A stretch of 64,000 nt of DNA. Origin: Mesorhizobium sp. NBSH29 (GTDB taxonomy: Bacteria > Pseudomonadota > Alphaproteobacteria > Rhizobiales > Rhizobiaceae). The notes beneath the pieces are model-generated. The model did no database searches, was not told the origin of the DNA, and worked only from the letters and a program-made list of their open reading frames with translations. The DNA lies in assembly GCF_015500055.1 (NCBI RefSeq), contig NZ_CP045492.1, forward strand, positions 2,366,501 to 2,430,500. Reading direction: 5' to 3'. Both the position numbers and the translations under genes were made by a program. Shown here one piece after another: positions 1 to 9,274 of the stretch (positions are counted from its first letter, which is position 1; every line of letters begins with the position of its first letter).

Positions 1-1
1 T

Positions 2-172
2 CTCGCAGCGGTAGTTCTAGCCGAACTTGCTTTCACCACCCAGTATGGCCCGTCGCGCCCTGCGCTCATTGTCCTGTCCGGCCTCTTGACCGTGGCTTCT
101 GGTGCGGCCTATCTCGTGAGCTGGTTGAGGCATATGAATACGTATGGCGAGAACGAAAGCCCAAAAGATTGA
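2..172 (+). CDS. C-terminal end of a CDP-alcohol phosphatidyltransferase family protein (partial)
   Basis: An open frame enters from the left edge and ends at TGA 170-172. About 56 residues are visible. They form one or two hydrophobic segments (around AALIVLSGLL and AAYLVSW) followed by a short polar tail. A membrane enzyme tail of this kind in front of a PerM/AI-2E permease and hdaA fits the CDP-alcohol phosphatidyltransferase gene usually found here in rhizobia. The catalytic motif lies outside the window, so the family call rests mostly on neighbourhood. The frame overlaps the next start codon by 29 bases, which suggests one transcript. Confidence 0.5.
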   Translation, partial: LAAVVLAELAFTTQYGPSRPALIVLSGLLTVASGAAYLVSWLRHMNTYGENESPKD

Positions 173-1313
173 GGATACCGCCGCGGAGGCGCTCATTGCT
201 GCCGCTTTCCGGCGCCAGATCGGATTCTGGCTGATCGCGGCCGCGCTCTTTGCGCTGTTCGTTTATATCTTTAGCGGCATTCTTTTGCCTTTCGTCGCGG
301 GAATGGTACTGGCTTATTTCCTCGACCCTGTTGCGGACCGGTTGCAGAACGCCGGCCTTTCGCGGGTCATGGCTACTGTGCTGATTCTCATTGGCTTCGT
401 GATTGTGCTTGCTCTGGGACTGATCATCCTGATCCCCGTTCTCGCCCAGCAGATGACCGATTTCATCGGCCGCATGCCAGACTACCTCTCACGGCTTCAA
501 GGCCTCGTAACGAGCATCGACCCGGATTGGCTCAAGCAGCGCTTCGGCGTCGATGCGGCGAGCCTGCGAGAAGGGCTAAATTCGCTGTTGACGTCGGGTG
601 TTGGATTTTTGACGACAGTATTCGAATCCCTTTGGAAATCTGGCGTTGCGCTGTTCAATATCGCTGGTCTGTTTCTTGTTACCCCAGTTGTCGCGTTTTA
701 TATGCTTCTCGATTGGGACCGAATGATCGCTGCTATCGACAAATGGGTGCCTCGTGATCACGTCGCAACGGTTCGCCAAATTGCTACCGACATTAACAAG
801 GCAACCGCTGGTTTTGTACGGGGACAGGGGACCCTTTGTCTCATTTTGGGCATTATGTACGCTGCCGGCCTGACTGTTGCTGGCCTGAATTTTGGTATCC
901 TGATCGGCATGTTTGCTGGGTTGATATCCTTCATTCCATACGTGGGGTCACTGACTGGCCTTATACTTTCGCTCGGCGTTGCTTTCGTCCAGTTCTGGCC
1001 GGATTGGCCTTCGGTCGCGGTGGTTGCGGCAGTCTTTTTCGTAGGTCAATTCATCGAGGGCAATATTCTGCAGCCTCGACTGGTCGGAAAGAGCGTCGGG
1101 CTGCATCCGGTATGGCTTATGTTTTCGCTGTTTGCCTTTGGCGCATTATTTGGTTTCGTGGGCCTGCTGATAGCGGTTCCGGCAGCTGCTGCGGTCGCTG
1201 TGCTGGTGCGCTTTGCAATCGGTCGCTACATGGAATCGCCTCTCTACAAGGGTCATCCGGAACAAGCCGAAAAGGCTCCGGTCGCTACGAGGAGCCGGCG
1301 CGCTGGCGCCTGA
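144..1313 (+). CDS. AI-2E/PerM family membrane permease
   Basis: This 389-residue polytopic membrane protein has a short charged N-terminus, paired hydrophobic helices near residues 30-75, a polar stretch around 110-160, and a cluster of helices from about 210 to 365. This is the layout of the PerM/AI-2E exporter family (UPF0118). Glycine-rich helices such as the FIPYVGSLTG region near residue 265 are typical. The start overlaps the upstream gene and hdaA follows after three bases, so the three are probably co-transcribed. Family members have been linked to autoinducer-2 export or sodium/proton exchange, but substrate cannot be told from sequence. Confidence 0.85.
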   Translation: MARTKAQKIEDTAAEALIAAAFRRQIGFWLIAAALFALFVYIFSGILLPFVAGMVLAYFLDPVADRLQNAGLSRVMATVLILIGFVIVLALGLIILIPVLAQQMTDFIGRMPDYLSRLQGLVTSIDPDWLKQRFGVDAASLREGLNSLLTSGVGFLTTVFESLWKSGVALFNIAGLFLVTPVVAFYMLLDWDRMIAAIDKWVPRDHVATVRQIATDINKATAGFVRGQGTLCLILGIMYAAGLTVAGLNFGILIGMFAGLISFIPYVGSLTGLILSLGVAFVQFWPDWPSVAVVAAVFFVGQFIEGNILQPRLVGKSVGLHPVWLMFSLFAFGALFGFVGLLIAVPAAAAVAVLVRFAIGRYMESPLYKGHPEQAEKAPVATRSRRAGA

Positions 1314-1316
1314 TCC

Positions 1317-1997
1317 ATGCGCCAGATTCCCTTAGACCTCGTGCATCCCGCAGGAACGTCCCGCGACCATCTGGTCGTCTCCACGGCAAATGCCGACGCA
1401 GCTGCGTTGATTGATCGTTGGCCGGACTGGCCGGCTCCGGTGGTCGTTTTGGCCGGTCCCGCCGGCTCCGGAAAATCTCATCTCGGCGCCATCTGGCAGG
1501 AGCTGGCGTCCGCAAGCACCGTTGCCGCTGACTGCATCGGTTCCGAAGCCGCAAGGGCTGCCGAGGTGGGTCCGGTATTCGTCGACGACGCTGATCGTCC
1601 GAATCTTGATGAAGCTGGCCTTTTTCACTTGCTAAATGCGGCCCGCAGCGCGGGTACGCAGGTCCTCCTCTCAGCCCGGCGCTTCCCCAACGCCTGGGGC
1701 GTTGAACTTCCCGATCTCGCCTCACGCCTGAAGGCGGCAACCACAGTTGAAATCGGAGAGCCCGACGACATTCTGCTGGCAGGTGTGATCACGAAACTCT
1801 TCGCCGACCGCCAGGTAGAGGTCGAGCCGCATGTGGTGCAGTATCTTGTCCGTCGTATCGAACGCTCCCTCTCAGCCGCCATACGCGTAGTGGATCTTCT
1901 TGACCGCACCGCGATGGAACAGAAATCGCGCATCACGCGAATGCTGGCGAACGAAGTAGTAGCGGCGCTGGATGAGGGACAGGAAGAATTGTTTTAA
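1317..1997 (+). CDS. hdaA: DnaA regulatory inactivator HdaA
   Basis: HdaA works with the DNA polymerase sliding clamp to stimulate ATP hydrolysis by DnaA and so prevents re-initiation of replication. The 226-residue product carries an N-terminal clamp-binding-like motif, QIPLDL at residues 3-8. It has a Walker A motif GPAGSGKS at 47-54, a Walker B-like FVDDAD near 88-93, and the DnaA-like AAA+ helical lid near the C-terminus. The length suits a DnaA relative lacking the DNA-binding domain IV. It follows the permease by three bases, which is its usual rhizobial position. Confidence 0.92.
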   Translation: MRQIPLDLVHPAGTSRDHLVVSTANADAAALIDRWPDWPAPVVVLAGPAGSGKSHLGAIWQELASASTVAADCIGSEAARAAEVGPVFVDDADRPNLDEAGLFHLLNAARSAGTQVLLSARRFPNAWGVELPDLASRLKAATTVEIGEPDDILLAGVITKLFADRQVEVEPHVVQYLVRRIERSLSAAIRVVDLLDRTAMEQKSRITRMLANEVVAALDEGQEELF

Positions 1998-2072
1998 CCC
2001 ATTGAACGCGTTGCTACAGTCGCCTCGAACTGCGTCAACAGTAGCTGCGGTTCGGCTGATCCTGGCACAAAA

Positions 2073-2149
2073 TGGCGATCCCGACAGGATTCGAACCTGT
2101 GACCATCGGCTTAGAAGGCCGGTGCTCTATCCAGCTGAGCTACGGGACC
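2073..2149 (-). tRNA. tRNA-Arg (anticodon UCU)
   Basis: Read on the minus strand, the 77-base sequence folds as a cloverleaf. The acceptor GGTCCCG pairs with CGGGATC (one G-U), the T arm contains GGTTCGAATCC, and the anticodon loop CTTCTAA gives UCU. The discriminator is G, and CCA is encoded at 2075-2073. It lies alone between hdaA and the complex I accessory gene. Confidence 0.97.
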
Positions 2150-2194
2150 ATTTAGTTGTCGAGCCCGAAGACCCGTAGCCCTGAGCAATCGAAT

Positions 2195-2500
2195 TCAGTG
2201 TGTCCAGGGTATTTTGCGGTCATAGCGGAAATTTTCCGCATAGGAAATTTGCCGGCGTTTTGCCTCTTTGGGCTCCTGCAGGCGAAATGCGATGTCGTGC
2301 TTTTCTGCGTAGGCCACGGCCTCTTCACGGGTTGCAAAGGTAAGCCGGATCTGGCTCTTCATGTCGCCCGAACTGGTATAGCCCATCAGCGGGTCGATCC
2401 TGCGCGGCATTTCCGGGTCGAACTCCAGCACCCAGAAACCCGTCTTGGCTTTGCCAGACTGCATCGCAGTCTTCGCGGGGCTGTAAATGCGGGCGGACAT
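2195..2500 (-). CDS. NDUFS4-like accessory subunit of NADH dehydrogenase (ETC complex I subunit)
   Basis: The 101-residue protein has the compact features of the alphaproteobacterial NDUFS4 homologue. These are an N-terminal ARIYSPAKTAMQSG, the W-x-LEF segment near residue 23, the P-LMGYTSSGDM loop near 38-47, and a central RLTFATREEAVAYAEKHDI. In mitochondria and Paracoccus this subunit sits on the peripheral arm of complex I near the FMN/Fe-S subunits and supports stability. It is monocistronic here, between two tRNA genes and away from any nuo genes. The start ATG at 2500 is the first in frame and fits the family length. Confidence 0.9.
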   Translation of the reverse strand: MSARIYSPAKTAMQSGKAKTGFWVLEFDPEMPRRIDPLMGYTSSGDMKSQIRLTFATREEAVAYAEKHDIAFRLQEPKEAKRRQISYAENFRYDRKIPWTH

Positions 2501-2548
2501 TGTTTGATCCCTTTTGCACTGTTCCGCGCGGAGCTCGGGTTCGGAACT

Positions 2549-2625
<77 letters not shown>

Positions 2626-2710
2626 TGACCGTTTCCGGCGCCGCTGTGCCTAGAGTCTTCGGCAGCCCTTGGCAAGCGTTAAAAACATAGACGTCACAGG
2701 AATGCATAAG

Positions 2711-3886
2711 TTAGGTCGCATTCCGAGCCGCCGTGAGACCGCGTGCGATATCCATCTTGAGGTCCGCGACGTCTTCAAGCCCGATCTGCAGTCGCAAAAC
2801 GGGACCTTCATAAGGTCCGCGCGCAATAGTGCGGTCGCCCAGATAGACGTTCACGGCAAGGCTCTCATAGCCACCCCATGAATAACCGAGACCAAAAATT
2901 TTCAGCGCATCGAGGAAGGCATGCGCCTCAGCCTGTCCACCACCCGAAAGTACGATCGAAAAAATTCCACTGGCACCGGAAAAATCACGCTTCCAGAGCG
3001 CATGTCCTGGGTGGCTTGCCAGGCCGGGATGGAGAACCTGCGCTACACCAGCCTGTGATTCCAGCCAGCGCGCGATGTCGAATGCACTTTGCTGGTGGCG
3101 CTCAAGCCGCACTCCCATCGTTCTGAGGCCGCGAAGCACCTGATAGACGTCATCGGGCCCAACACACATGCCAAGGTTTGTGTAGGCGTCCAGAAGTTGG
3201 CTCCAGCAGGCCTCATTGGCCGAAACAGTGCCCAAAAGAACGTCGGAATGGCCGGCCGGATATTTGGTGGCGGCATGGATGGTAATGTCGACGCCAAAAT
3301 CCAGCGCGCGGAAATAAAGCGGCGTGGCCCATGTGTTGTCCATCATCACGATGGCACCACCTGCATGCGCTGCATCCGCGATTGCCGGAATGTCCTGAAT
3401 TTCAAATGTGTTGGAGCCCGGCGATTCGGTGAATACGACCTTTGTATTCTTCCTCATCAGGGCAGAAATGCCGCCACCGATTTCAGGGTCGTAGTACTCC
3501 ACCTCGACGCCCAGACGTGACAGCATCGAGTCAGCAAACCTCCGTGTCGGCCCATACACCGAATCGACGATCAGCACGTGGTCGCCAGCCGAGAGGAAGG
3601 CAAGCAGCGGCACCGTGACAGCTGCCAGTCCGGAGGGAACCATGATAGTCCCGGCAGAACCCTCAAGTGTATCAATTGCCAACGCCAAGGCGTCAGTGGT
3701 GGGCGTACCATGCGTGCCATAGGTGTATTTCTGACCGCGCGTCGCCATAGTATGGGCGTCGGGAAACAGCACAGTCGAGGCATGCACGACGGGCGGATTG
3801 ACGAAGCCATGATAGGCGTGCGGATCGTTGCCTGTGTGGGCAAGTCGCGTGTTGATACCCGTCTTGGAAAAGTCTCGGCTGGCCAT
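2711..3886 (-). CDS. metC: Cystathionine beta-lyase (PLP-dependent trans-sulfuration enzyme)
   Basis: The protein cleaves cystathionine to homocysteine, pyruvate and ammonia in methionine synthesis. The 391-residue product has the Cys/Met-metabolism PLP fold: YTYGTHGTPTTDAL near residue 54, the cofactor-contacting SGLAAV near 85, the DNTWATP segment near 183, and the Schiff-base lysine in ATKYPAGHSD (Lys208). The start is the ATG at 3886, preceded by GAAGGA five bases upstream. The frame stays open far upstream, but that extension has no resemblance to the family. MetC is favoured over other trans-sulfuration enzymes by overall similarity, and substrate preference is inferred. Confidence 0.88.
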   Translation of the reverse strand: MASRDFSKTGINTRLAHTGNDPHAYHGFVNPPVVHASTVLFPDAHTMATRGQKYTYGTHGTPTTDALALAIDTLEGSAGTIMVPSGLAAVTVPLLAFLSAGDHVLIVDSVYGPTRRFADSMLSRLGVEVEYYDPEIGGGISALMRKNTKVVFTESPGSNTFEIQDIPAIADAAHAGGAIVMMDNTWATPLYFRALDFGVDITIHAATKYPAGHSDVLLGTVSANEACWSQLLDAYTNLGMCVGPDDVYQVLRGLRTMGVRLERHQQSAFDIARWLESQAGVAQVLHPGLASHPGHALWKRDFSGASGIFSIVLSGGGQAEAHAFLDALKIFGLGYSWGGYESLAVNVYLGDRTIARGPYEGPVLRLQIGLEDVADLKMDIARGLTAARNAT

Positions 3887-4261
3887 GGCATCCTTCGGAA
3901 AATTGCTGTGAGGCGCTACCCTTAGGACGCTCGCCCATGCCGCGCAACAAGACACAGGCTGTACTATTTGGGCCAGATATCTGTGCTGTCGCCGGTTCAA
4001 TCGGCAAACTGCTGCCTGTTTTACGTGCACCAGCATGTTGTGGCAGCAGATTGACGGTACGTCTTCTTCAAACAGTGCTGTTCGGGTCATTCGCCCTTGA
4101 CCGCGAACCAATAATCGCCTTCGATGGGTCACGTGAATGGGAGACGGAGCACACGCGTCACATAAGATGCGGCGTTCCGGCACGGGACCGGATCGGGAAA
4201 CCGGCTTCCGCACGGGATCACTCAGGTTAAGCGCCTGAATAACAGAAAAGGGTTTGTGGGT
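3887..4261. other. Divergent intergenic region between metC and the aap operon
   Basis: These 375 bases separate the leftward metC from the rightward amino-acid transporter operon and should hold both promoters. No gene is supported. A spaced inverted repeat, CTGCTGCC at 4009-4016 and GGCAGCAG at 4042-4049, may bind a regulator or may be chance. I looked for a SAM-II-type riboswitch ahead of metC and saw none. An AGGG at 4249-4252 provides the ribosome binding site for aapJ. Confidence 0.45.
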
Positions 4262-5290
4262 ATGAAAAACGTTTTGACGGGAGTGTTGGGTATTGCCGCG
4301 CTCGCGATCATGGGGTCGGCCGCTTCGGCTGACACATTGAGCGATGTGAAAGCAAAAGGCTTTGTCCAGTGTGGGGTCAACACCGGCTTGGCAGGATTCT
4401 CGGCGCCGAACGACAAGGGTGAATGGACCGGCCTCGATGTTGATTTCTGCCGCGCGGTGGCCGCTGCGGTGTTTGGCGACGGCACCAAGGTAAAGTTTAC
4501 AGGCTTGAGCGCTAAGGATCGTTTCACCGCCTTGCAGTCCGGTGAGATCGACATCCTGTCGCGTAACACCACCTGGACGATTAACCGCGATACCGCTTTG
4601 GGTCTGAATTTTGCCGGCGTCACCTATTATGATGGCCAGGGTTTCATGATCAATTCGAAGAAACTTCCGGACGTTAAATCTGCCTTGCAGCTTTCCGGAG
4701 CCGCCATCTGCGTCCAGGCCGGCACCACAACTGAACTCAATCTGGCTGATTACTTCAAGGCCAACAAAATGGAATACAACCCGGTTGTCTTCGAGAAATT
4801 CGAGGAAGCCAACGCGGCCTACAATGCCGGCCGTTGCGATGCATATACGACGGATCAATCCGGTCTCTACGCGGTTCGCCTCCAGATGACTGTGGAGAAG
4901 GACCACGTCGTTCTCCCGGAAATCATATCCAAGGAGCCACTAGGTCCTGCCGTGCGCCAAGGCGACGACAAATGGCTCGACGTCGCTAAATGGACCTACT
5001 ATGCGCTTTTGAACGCAGAGGAAGCAGGCATTACTCAAGCAAATGTCGAAGAAATGATGAAGTCCGAAAACCCCGACATGAAGCGCATGCTCGGTGTTGA
5101 AGCTGAGACCAAGATCGGCACCGATCTTGGTTTGACTAACGACTGGGTTGTCAACATCGTCAAGGCCACCGGAAATTACGGTGAAATCTTCGAGCGCAAT
5201 GTTGGCACTGGGAGCGAACTCAAGATCGCCCGCGGCATCAATGCCCTGTGGACCAAGGGTGGCCTGCAGTACGGCATGCCAATTCGCTGA
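4262..5290 (+). CDS. aapJ: General L-amino acid ABC transporter, periplasmic binding protein AapJ
   Basis: AapJ captures a broad range of L-amino acids in the periplasm and delivers them to AapQMP. The 342-residue product has a signal peptide ending near ASA-D at residue 23, then the type-3 solute-binding fold. Family features include the VQCGVN segment, WTGLDVDFCRA, SRNTTWT near residue 100 and the QAGTTTE segment. A GTG at 4256 is possible, but the ATG at 4262 lies nine bases after AGGG and is preferred. A strong intercistronic hairpin follows, which often sets binding protein above permease expression. Confidence 0.93.
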   Translation: MKNVLTGVLGIAALAIMGSAASADTLSDVKAKGFVQCGVNTGLAGFSAPNDKGEWTGLDVDFCRAVAAAVFGDGTKVKFTGLSAKDRFTALQSGEIDILSRNTTWTINRDTALGLNFAGVTYYDGQGFMINSKKLPDVKSALQLSGAAICVQAGTTTELNLADYFKANKMEYNPVVFEKFEEANAAYNAGRCDAYTTDQSGLYAVRLQMTVEKDHVVLPEIISKEPLGPAVRQGDDKWLDVAKWTYYALLNAEEAGITQANVEEMMKSENPDMKRMLGVEAETKIGTDLGLTNDWVVNIVKATGNYGEIFERNVGTGSELKIARGINALWTKGGLQYGMPIR

Positions 5291-5299
5291 TCGATACGC

Positions 5300-5326
5300 G
5301 CCAGGAGGGTTTCCAACCCTCCTGGC
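5300..5326 (+). promoter_or_regulatory. Intercistronic hairpin between aapJ and aapQ
   Basis: GCCAGGAGGGTT at 5300-5311 pairs perfectly with AACCCTCCTGGC at 5315-5326 across a three-base loop, giving a 12-bp stem. There is no trailing T-run, so complete termination is unlikely. The position just after the binding-protein gene suggests 3'-end protection or partial attenuation, raising AapJ over the permeases. That role is inferred from other ABC operons. Confidence 0.75.
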
Positions 5327-5357
5327 CGATTCCTCATCGGAGAAGGGGCACTAACCT

Positions 5358-6548
5358 ATGGCGACACCGGAAGTCGTACTTGATGACAAGCCTTCCAGGG
5401 CATCGCTGATATACGATCCAAAAGTCAGAGGTATCGTGTTTCAGATAGTTCTGGTTGGGCTGATCGCATTTGGTGTCTGGTGGATTGTTGATAACACCAT
5501 TGAAAATTTGCGCCGCTCCAACATCAGCACCGGCTTTGATTTTCTCAAGGGCCGTGCTGGCTTCGACATTTCCGATACGATGTTCGACTATTCGTCAGAT
5601 TCGTCTTACGGGAGCGCGTTGGTGGTCGGTTTCCTCAACACGCTAATTGTTGCTGTTGTTGGAATCTTTTTCGCAACGATCCTGGGCTTCCTCGTCGGTG
5701 TCGGTCGCCTTTCCAACAACTGGTTGATCCGCAAGGTCGCCACATTCTACGTGGAATTGTTTCGCAACATTCCGCCCTTGCTGGTCATTCTGTTTTGGTA
5801 TCAGGGGGTCTTGGCATTGCTGCCGGCGGTGCGCGAAAGCTACCAGCTTCCATTCACCTCGTATTTGAACAATCGCGGCTTCTATTTCCCCAAATTCGTA
5901 TGGGGCGAGGGGTCTTGGCTCATTTTAGCCGGACTTGTAGTCGGCATTGTGATGAGCTGGTTTGTCGCGCGCAAGGCCTATCAGCGACAGATGGCTACTG
6001 GGCAGCAATTTCCAACATTGCTAATCAGTTTAGGGCTGATTTTTGGCTTCCCAATCCTCGGCTTTTTTGCGGCCGGCTCACCTCTCACCTTCGAATACCC
6101 AGTGTTAGGCACCTTTAACCTGAATGGCGGCTTCAACGTGAAGCCCGAATTTCTTTCTCTTCTTCTGGCGCTGTCTTTCTATACCGCATCCTTCATCGCC
6201 GAGATCGTGCGTGCTGGCATCGTCGGCGTAAGCAGGGGACAGACAGAAGCCTATTCTGCACTTGGCCTCCGCTCCAAGCAGGGGCTCAGGCTCGTTATCA
6301 TTCCGCAGGCGCTTCGCATCATCATTCCGCCGCTGACGAGCCAGTATCTGAATCTCACCAAGAACTCATCGCTGGCGGTGGCGATTGGCTATCCAGATCT
6401 TTATGCTATTGGCGGCACCATCCTGAACCAGACTGGCCAGGCGATCGAGATCGTCGCGATCTTCATGATCGTCTATCTTAGCCTCAGCCTGCTCACATCG
6501 CTGTTCATGAACTGGTTCAACGCCAAAATGGCCCTGAAGGAGCGCTGA
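5358..6548 (+). CDS. aapQ: General L-amino acid ABC transporter permease AapQ
   Basis: This is one of two membrane permeases of the Aap system. The 396-residue protein has a hydrophobic segment near residues 25-45, then a HAAT-type permease domain. The cytoplasmic EAA loop is visible as EAYSALGLRSKQGLRLVIIPQALR near residues 295-318 (EAY-x2-LG-x10-IIPQAL). The large insert between the first helices is typical of AapQ compared with short HisQ/M proteins. The gene follows the hairpin after aapJ and precedes aapM by three bases. Confidence 0.92.
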   Translation: MATPEVVLDDKPSRASLIYDPKVRGIVFQIVLVGLIAFGVWWIVDNTIENLRRSNISTGFDFLKGRAGFDISDTMFDYSSDSSYGSALVVGFLNTLIVAVVGIFFATILGFLVGVGRLSNNWLIRKVATFYVELFRNIPPLLVILFWYQGVLALLPAVRESYQLPFTSYLNNRGFYFPKFVWGEGSWLILAGLVVGIVMSWFVARKAYQRQMATGQQFPTLLISLGLIFGFPILGFFAAGSPLTFEYPVLGTFNLNGGFNVKPEFLSLLLALSFYTASFIAEIVRAGIVGVSRGQTEAYSALGLRSKQGLRLVIIPQALRIIIPPLTSQYLNLTKNSSLAVAIGYPDLYAIGGTILNQTGQAIEIVAIFMIVYLSLSLLTSLFMNWFNAKMALKER

Positions 6549-6551
6549 TCC

Positions 6552-7709
6552 ATGCAGGAACACGACGTCTCCTGGGTTCGCACGGAACTGATACTCGCGC
6601 AGGCCGCACCCAATCGGCAGGTGGGGCCGATTGCGTGGATGCGTAAGAATATGTTCGCGTCCCCCCTAGACAGCACGCTGACCATTATTGCGGCGCTGAC
6701 GCTTGCTTGGGCGCTGCCGCAGATATTGGGATGGCTATTTTTCAACGCGCAATGGACTGGCACTGACCGTACGGCTTGCCTGACAGTTGGGCAGGGTGGT
6801 GAGCATGCTGTAGGGTGGTCGGGCGCCTGCTGGCCGTTTGTGATCAACAAATTCGGGCAGTTCATGTTCGGCCGCTACCCATTGGAAGAGCGTTGGCGCG
6901 TACTCCTAACAGGCGCAATATTTGTGGCGTTGCTGGCTCCGCTGCTCACCCCGCGCGTCCCCTACAAGATGCTGAACGCGATCCTGTTCTTCGTCGTTTT
7001 CCCCGTGATTGCTTTCGTTCTCCTGCTCGGCGGTTATTTCGGCCTTACCTATGTGGAGACGCCGCGTTGGGGTGGCCTGATGGTCACGCTGGTGATTTCC
7101 TACGTCGGCATCGTCGTTTCGCTCCCTATGGGGATAGTTCTGGCACTTGGCCGACGTTCCACCATGCCCGCAGTGAAACTGCTTTCGGTTCTTTTTATTG
7201 AAACAATCCGTGGGGTGCCGCTAGTCACGGTGCTGTTCATGGCAAGCTTCATGCTGCCCTTGTTCGTGCCGCCCGGCGTCTCGTTCGACAAGCTGTTGCG
7301 AGCGTTGATCGGTGTTGCGCTGTTTGCCTCCGCCTATATGGCGGAAGTCGTCCGCGGTGGTTTACAGGCGGTTCCCAAGGGCCAGTATGAAGGGGCGGAT
7401 TCACTTGGTCTCGGCTATTGGCACAAGATGGGCTTCATCGTCATGCCACAGGCTCTCAAACTGGTCGTGCCGGGTATCGTCAACACCTTTATCGGCCTGT
7501 TCAAGGACACCACCCTGGTTCTCATCATCTCGATGTTCGACCTCCTGGGTGTCGTGAAACAGAACATCTCAGGCGATCCGACATGGGGTTCGCCGCAGAC
7601 CGCCAAGACCGGTTACATATTCGCAGCCGCAGTCTTCTGGATATTTTGCTTCGGTATGTCGCGCTATTCCATGTATATGGAACGTCGGCTAGATACCGGA
7701 CATCGCTAA
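6552..7709 (+). CDS. aapM: General L-amino acid ABC transporter permease AapM
   Basis: This is the second permease of the Aap transporter, 385 residues. Hydrophobic segments lie near residues 37-55, 115-155 and 165-380. The EAA-type loop ([24 protein letters not shown]) sits near residue 280 and contacts the ATPase AapP. The long periplasmic loop with two Cys residues near 76-94 fits AapM. It starts three bases after aapQ and lies 27 bases before aapP, so translation is closely linked within one transcript. Confidence 0.92.
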   Translation: MQEHDVSWVRTELILAQAAPNRQVGPIAWMRKNMFASPLDSTLTIIAALTLAWALPQILGWLFFNAQWTGTDRTACLTVGQGGEHAVGWSGACWPFVINKFGQFMFGRYPLEERWRVLLTGAIFVALLAPLLTPRVPYKMLNAILFFVVFPVIAFVLLLGGYFGLTYVETPRWGGLMVTLVISYVGIVVSLPMGIVLALGRRSTMPAVKLLSVLFIETIRGVPLVTVLFMASFMLPLFVPPGVSFDKLLRALIGVALFASAYMAEVVRGGLQAVPKGQYEGADSLGLGYWHKMGFIVMPQALKLVVPGIVNTFIGLFKDTTLVLIISMFDLLGVVKQNISGDPTWGSPQTAKTGYIFAAAVFWIFCFGMSRYSMYMERRLDTGHR

Positions 7710-7736
7710 TAGAATGAGCACCGCAGGGGAAAACTG

Positions 7737-8540
7737 ATGGCAAGTCAGAATGCACAGAAGGCGGAAAGCACCGCAGCAGAGGCCAAGAGAATGCAGGTTT
7801 CGGATACCGATGTCGCAATCGATATCGTCAACATGCATAAATGGTATGGCGATTTTCACGTTTTGAAGGACATCAATCTGCGTGTCATGCAGGGCGAACG
7901 CATCGTCGTCTGCGGGCCGTCAGGCTCGGGTAAATCGACGATGATCCGTTGCATCAACCGGCTAGAAGAACACCAGAAAGGCAAGATAATTGTTGATGGG
8001 AAGGAGCTCACCAGCGATCTGAAAAAGATCGACGAAATCCGCCGCGAAGTCGGCATGGTGTTTCAGCATTTCAACCTGTTCCCACATTTGACGATCCTAG
8101 AGAATTGCACACTTGCGCCGATCTGGGTCCGCAAGATGCCCAAGAAGCAGGCTGACGAAGTTGCCATGCATTTTCTCGAGCGAGTGAAGATTCCCGAGCA
8201 GGCCAACAAATATCCCGGCCAGCTCTCGGGCGGCCAGCAGCAGCGCGTCGCGATTGCGCGCTCGCTGTGCATGAACCCGCGCATCATGTTGTTCGACGAG
8301 CCGACCTCGGCTCTTGATCCGGAAATGATCAAGGAAGTGCTTGAGACCATGGTTGGCCTAGCGGAGGAGGGCATGACCATGATTTGCGTTACCCACGAAA
8401 TGGGATTTGCACGCCAGGTTGCGAACCGGGTCATCTTCATGGATCAGGGTCAGATCGTTGAACAGAACACTCCAGCGGAGTTTTTCGACAACCCTCAGCA
8501 TGAGCGCACGCAACTGTTCCTAAGCCAGATTCTGCACTAG
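7737..8540 (+). CDS. aapP: General L-amino acid ABC transporter ATPase AapP
   Basis: This cytoplasmic ATPase powers the Aap transporter. The 267-residue protein has Walker [10 protein letters not shown] at 60-68, the Q-loop near 110, signature LSGGQ at 163-167, Walker B leading to DEPT at 187-190, and the switch histidine in CVTHEMGFA. An extra N-terminal stretch of about 20 polar residues precedes the ATPase core. A later start is possible, but the chosen ATG has AGGGGAA just upstream. It closes the aapJQMP operon; no terminator hairpin was seen after it. Confidence 0.94.
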   Translation: MASQNAQKAESTAAEAKRMQVSDTDVAIDIVNMHKWYGDFHVLKDINLRVMQGERIVVCGPSGSGKSTMIRCINRLEEHQKGKIIVDGKELTSDLKKIDEIRREVGMVFQHFNLFPHLTILENCTLAPIWVRKMPKKQADEVAMHFLERVKIPEQANKYPGQLSGGQQQRVAIARSLCMNPRIMLFDEPTSALDPEMIKEVLETMVGLAEEGMTMICVTHEMGFARQVANRVIFMDQGQIVEQNTPAEFFDNPQHERTQLFLSQILH

Positions 8541-8584
8541 AAGGCTCGGCAGGGTCTGGTTTTTCAGGTTTGGCCAGGTTTGCG

Positions 8585-9274
8585 ATGCGGGTCGTGCTTT
8601 GGTTTGCAACGACCATGTTGGTAGCGGTGGCCGCATTGGCCATCGGCACAGTCGTGCCGCGTCCGTTTCTCGGGCCGGAAACACCGAGTGTAGTCCGACC
8701 GATCCCAATTCTACTGTTTAACAATCCGATCCATACAGATATCGCGATCCCGATTGACGCGTCTGTTCTCACACGCTTCGGATTTTTGGAAGCAGCCGGT
8801 CTGCCCGCCAGCCACCCGAATGCGCGCTGGCTGATATTTGGCTGGGGCAGTCGTGCATTCTATATTTCAACGCCAACATGGTCTGAGCTGAAGCTCAGGC
8901 CATTGGCGGCAGCGCTCACTGTCGACCGGTCGGTGATGCACGTCCTCGTTCGAGGCGCGCTCGATGAAACGGATCCGTCGGTTAGACGCCTCCAGCTTTC
9001 CGAAACCCAATATCAAGCCATTTTGGATTTTATCGACACCAGTTTCACCAAAGACTCTGAAAACCGGCCTATTCCTATTCCGGGCGCCGGATACGGACTC
9101 GACGACGGGTTTTTTGAAGCTAACGGAAAATTCAATGTCCTAGTCGGCTGCAATACTTGGACTGCTGCGGCATTGCGTGCTGCCGGGCTAACAACCGGTT
9201 GGTGGAATCCGCTTCCCTTGACCCTGGGATGGTCGCTAGTGCTGCATAATCAAGCCGCTGGAACCCAACCGTAG
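8585..9274 (+). CDS. TIGR02117/DUF2459 family protein, exported or membrane-anchored
   Basis: The 229-residue protein begins with a hydrophobic segment (residues 5-25) that should act as a signal or anchor. Recognisable family features follow: HTDIAIPID near residue 50, WLIFGWGSRAFY near 83, and a C-terminal FNVLVGCNTWTAAALRAAGL with a conserved Cys-Asn. These match the TIGR02117/DUF2459 family. A conserved His plus Cys suggests a papain-like fold, but function is not established. The ATG at 8585, with AGG six bases upstream, is preferred to an in-frame TTG at 8570. Confidence 0.75.
   Translation: MRVVLWFATTMLVAVAALAIGTVVPRPFLGPETPSVVRPIPILLFNNPIHTDIAIPIDASVLTRFGFLEAAGLPASHPNARWLIFGWGSRAFYISTPTWSELKLRPLAAALTVDRSVMHVLVRGALDETDPSVRRLQLSETQYQAILDFIDTSFTKDSENRPIPIPGAGYGLDDGFFEANGKFNVLVGCNTWTAAALRAAGLTTGWWNPLPLTLGWSLVLHNQAAGTQP

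Noticed and set aside
3887-4010. SAM-II riboswitch ahead of metC
   Set aside because: No pseudoknot-like arrangement with the expected conserved bases was visible.
3887-4906. A much longer minus-strand reading frame extending metC upstream to 731 residues
   Set aside because: The extra 340 residues overlap aapJ on the other strand and have no resemblance to the trans-sulfuration family; a good ribosome binding site precedes the ATG at 3886.
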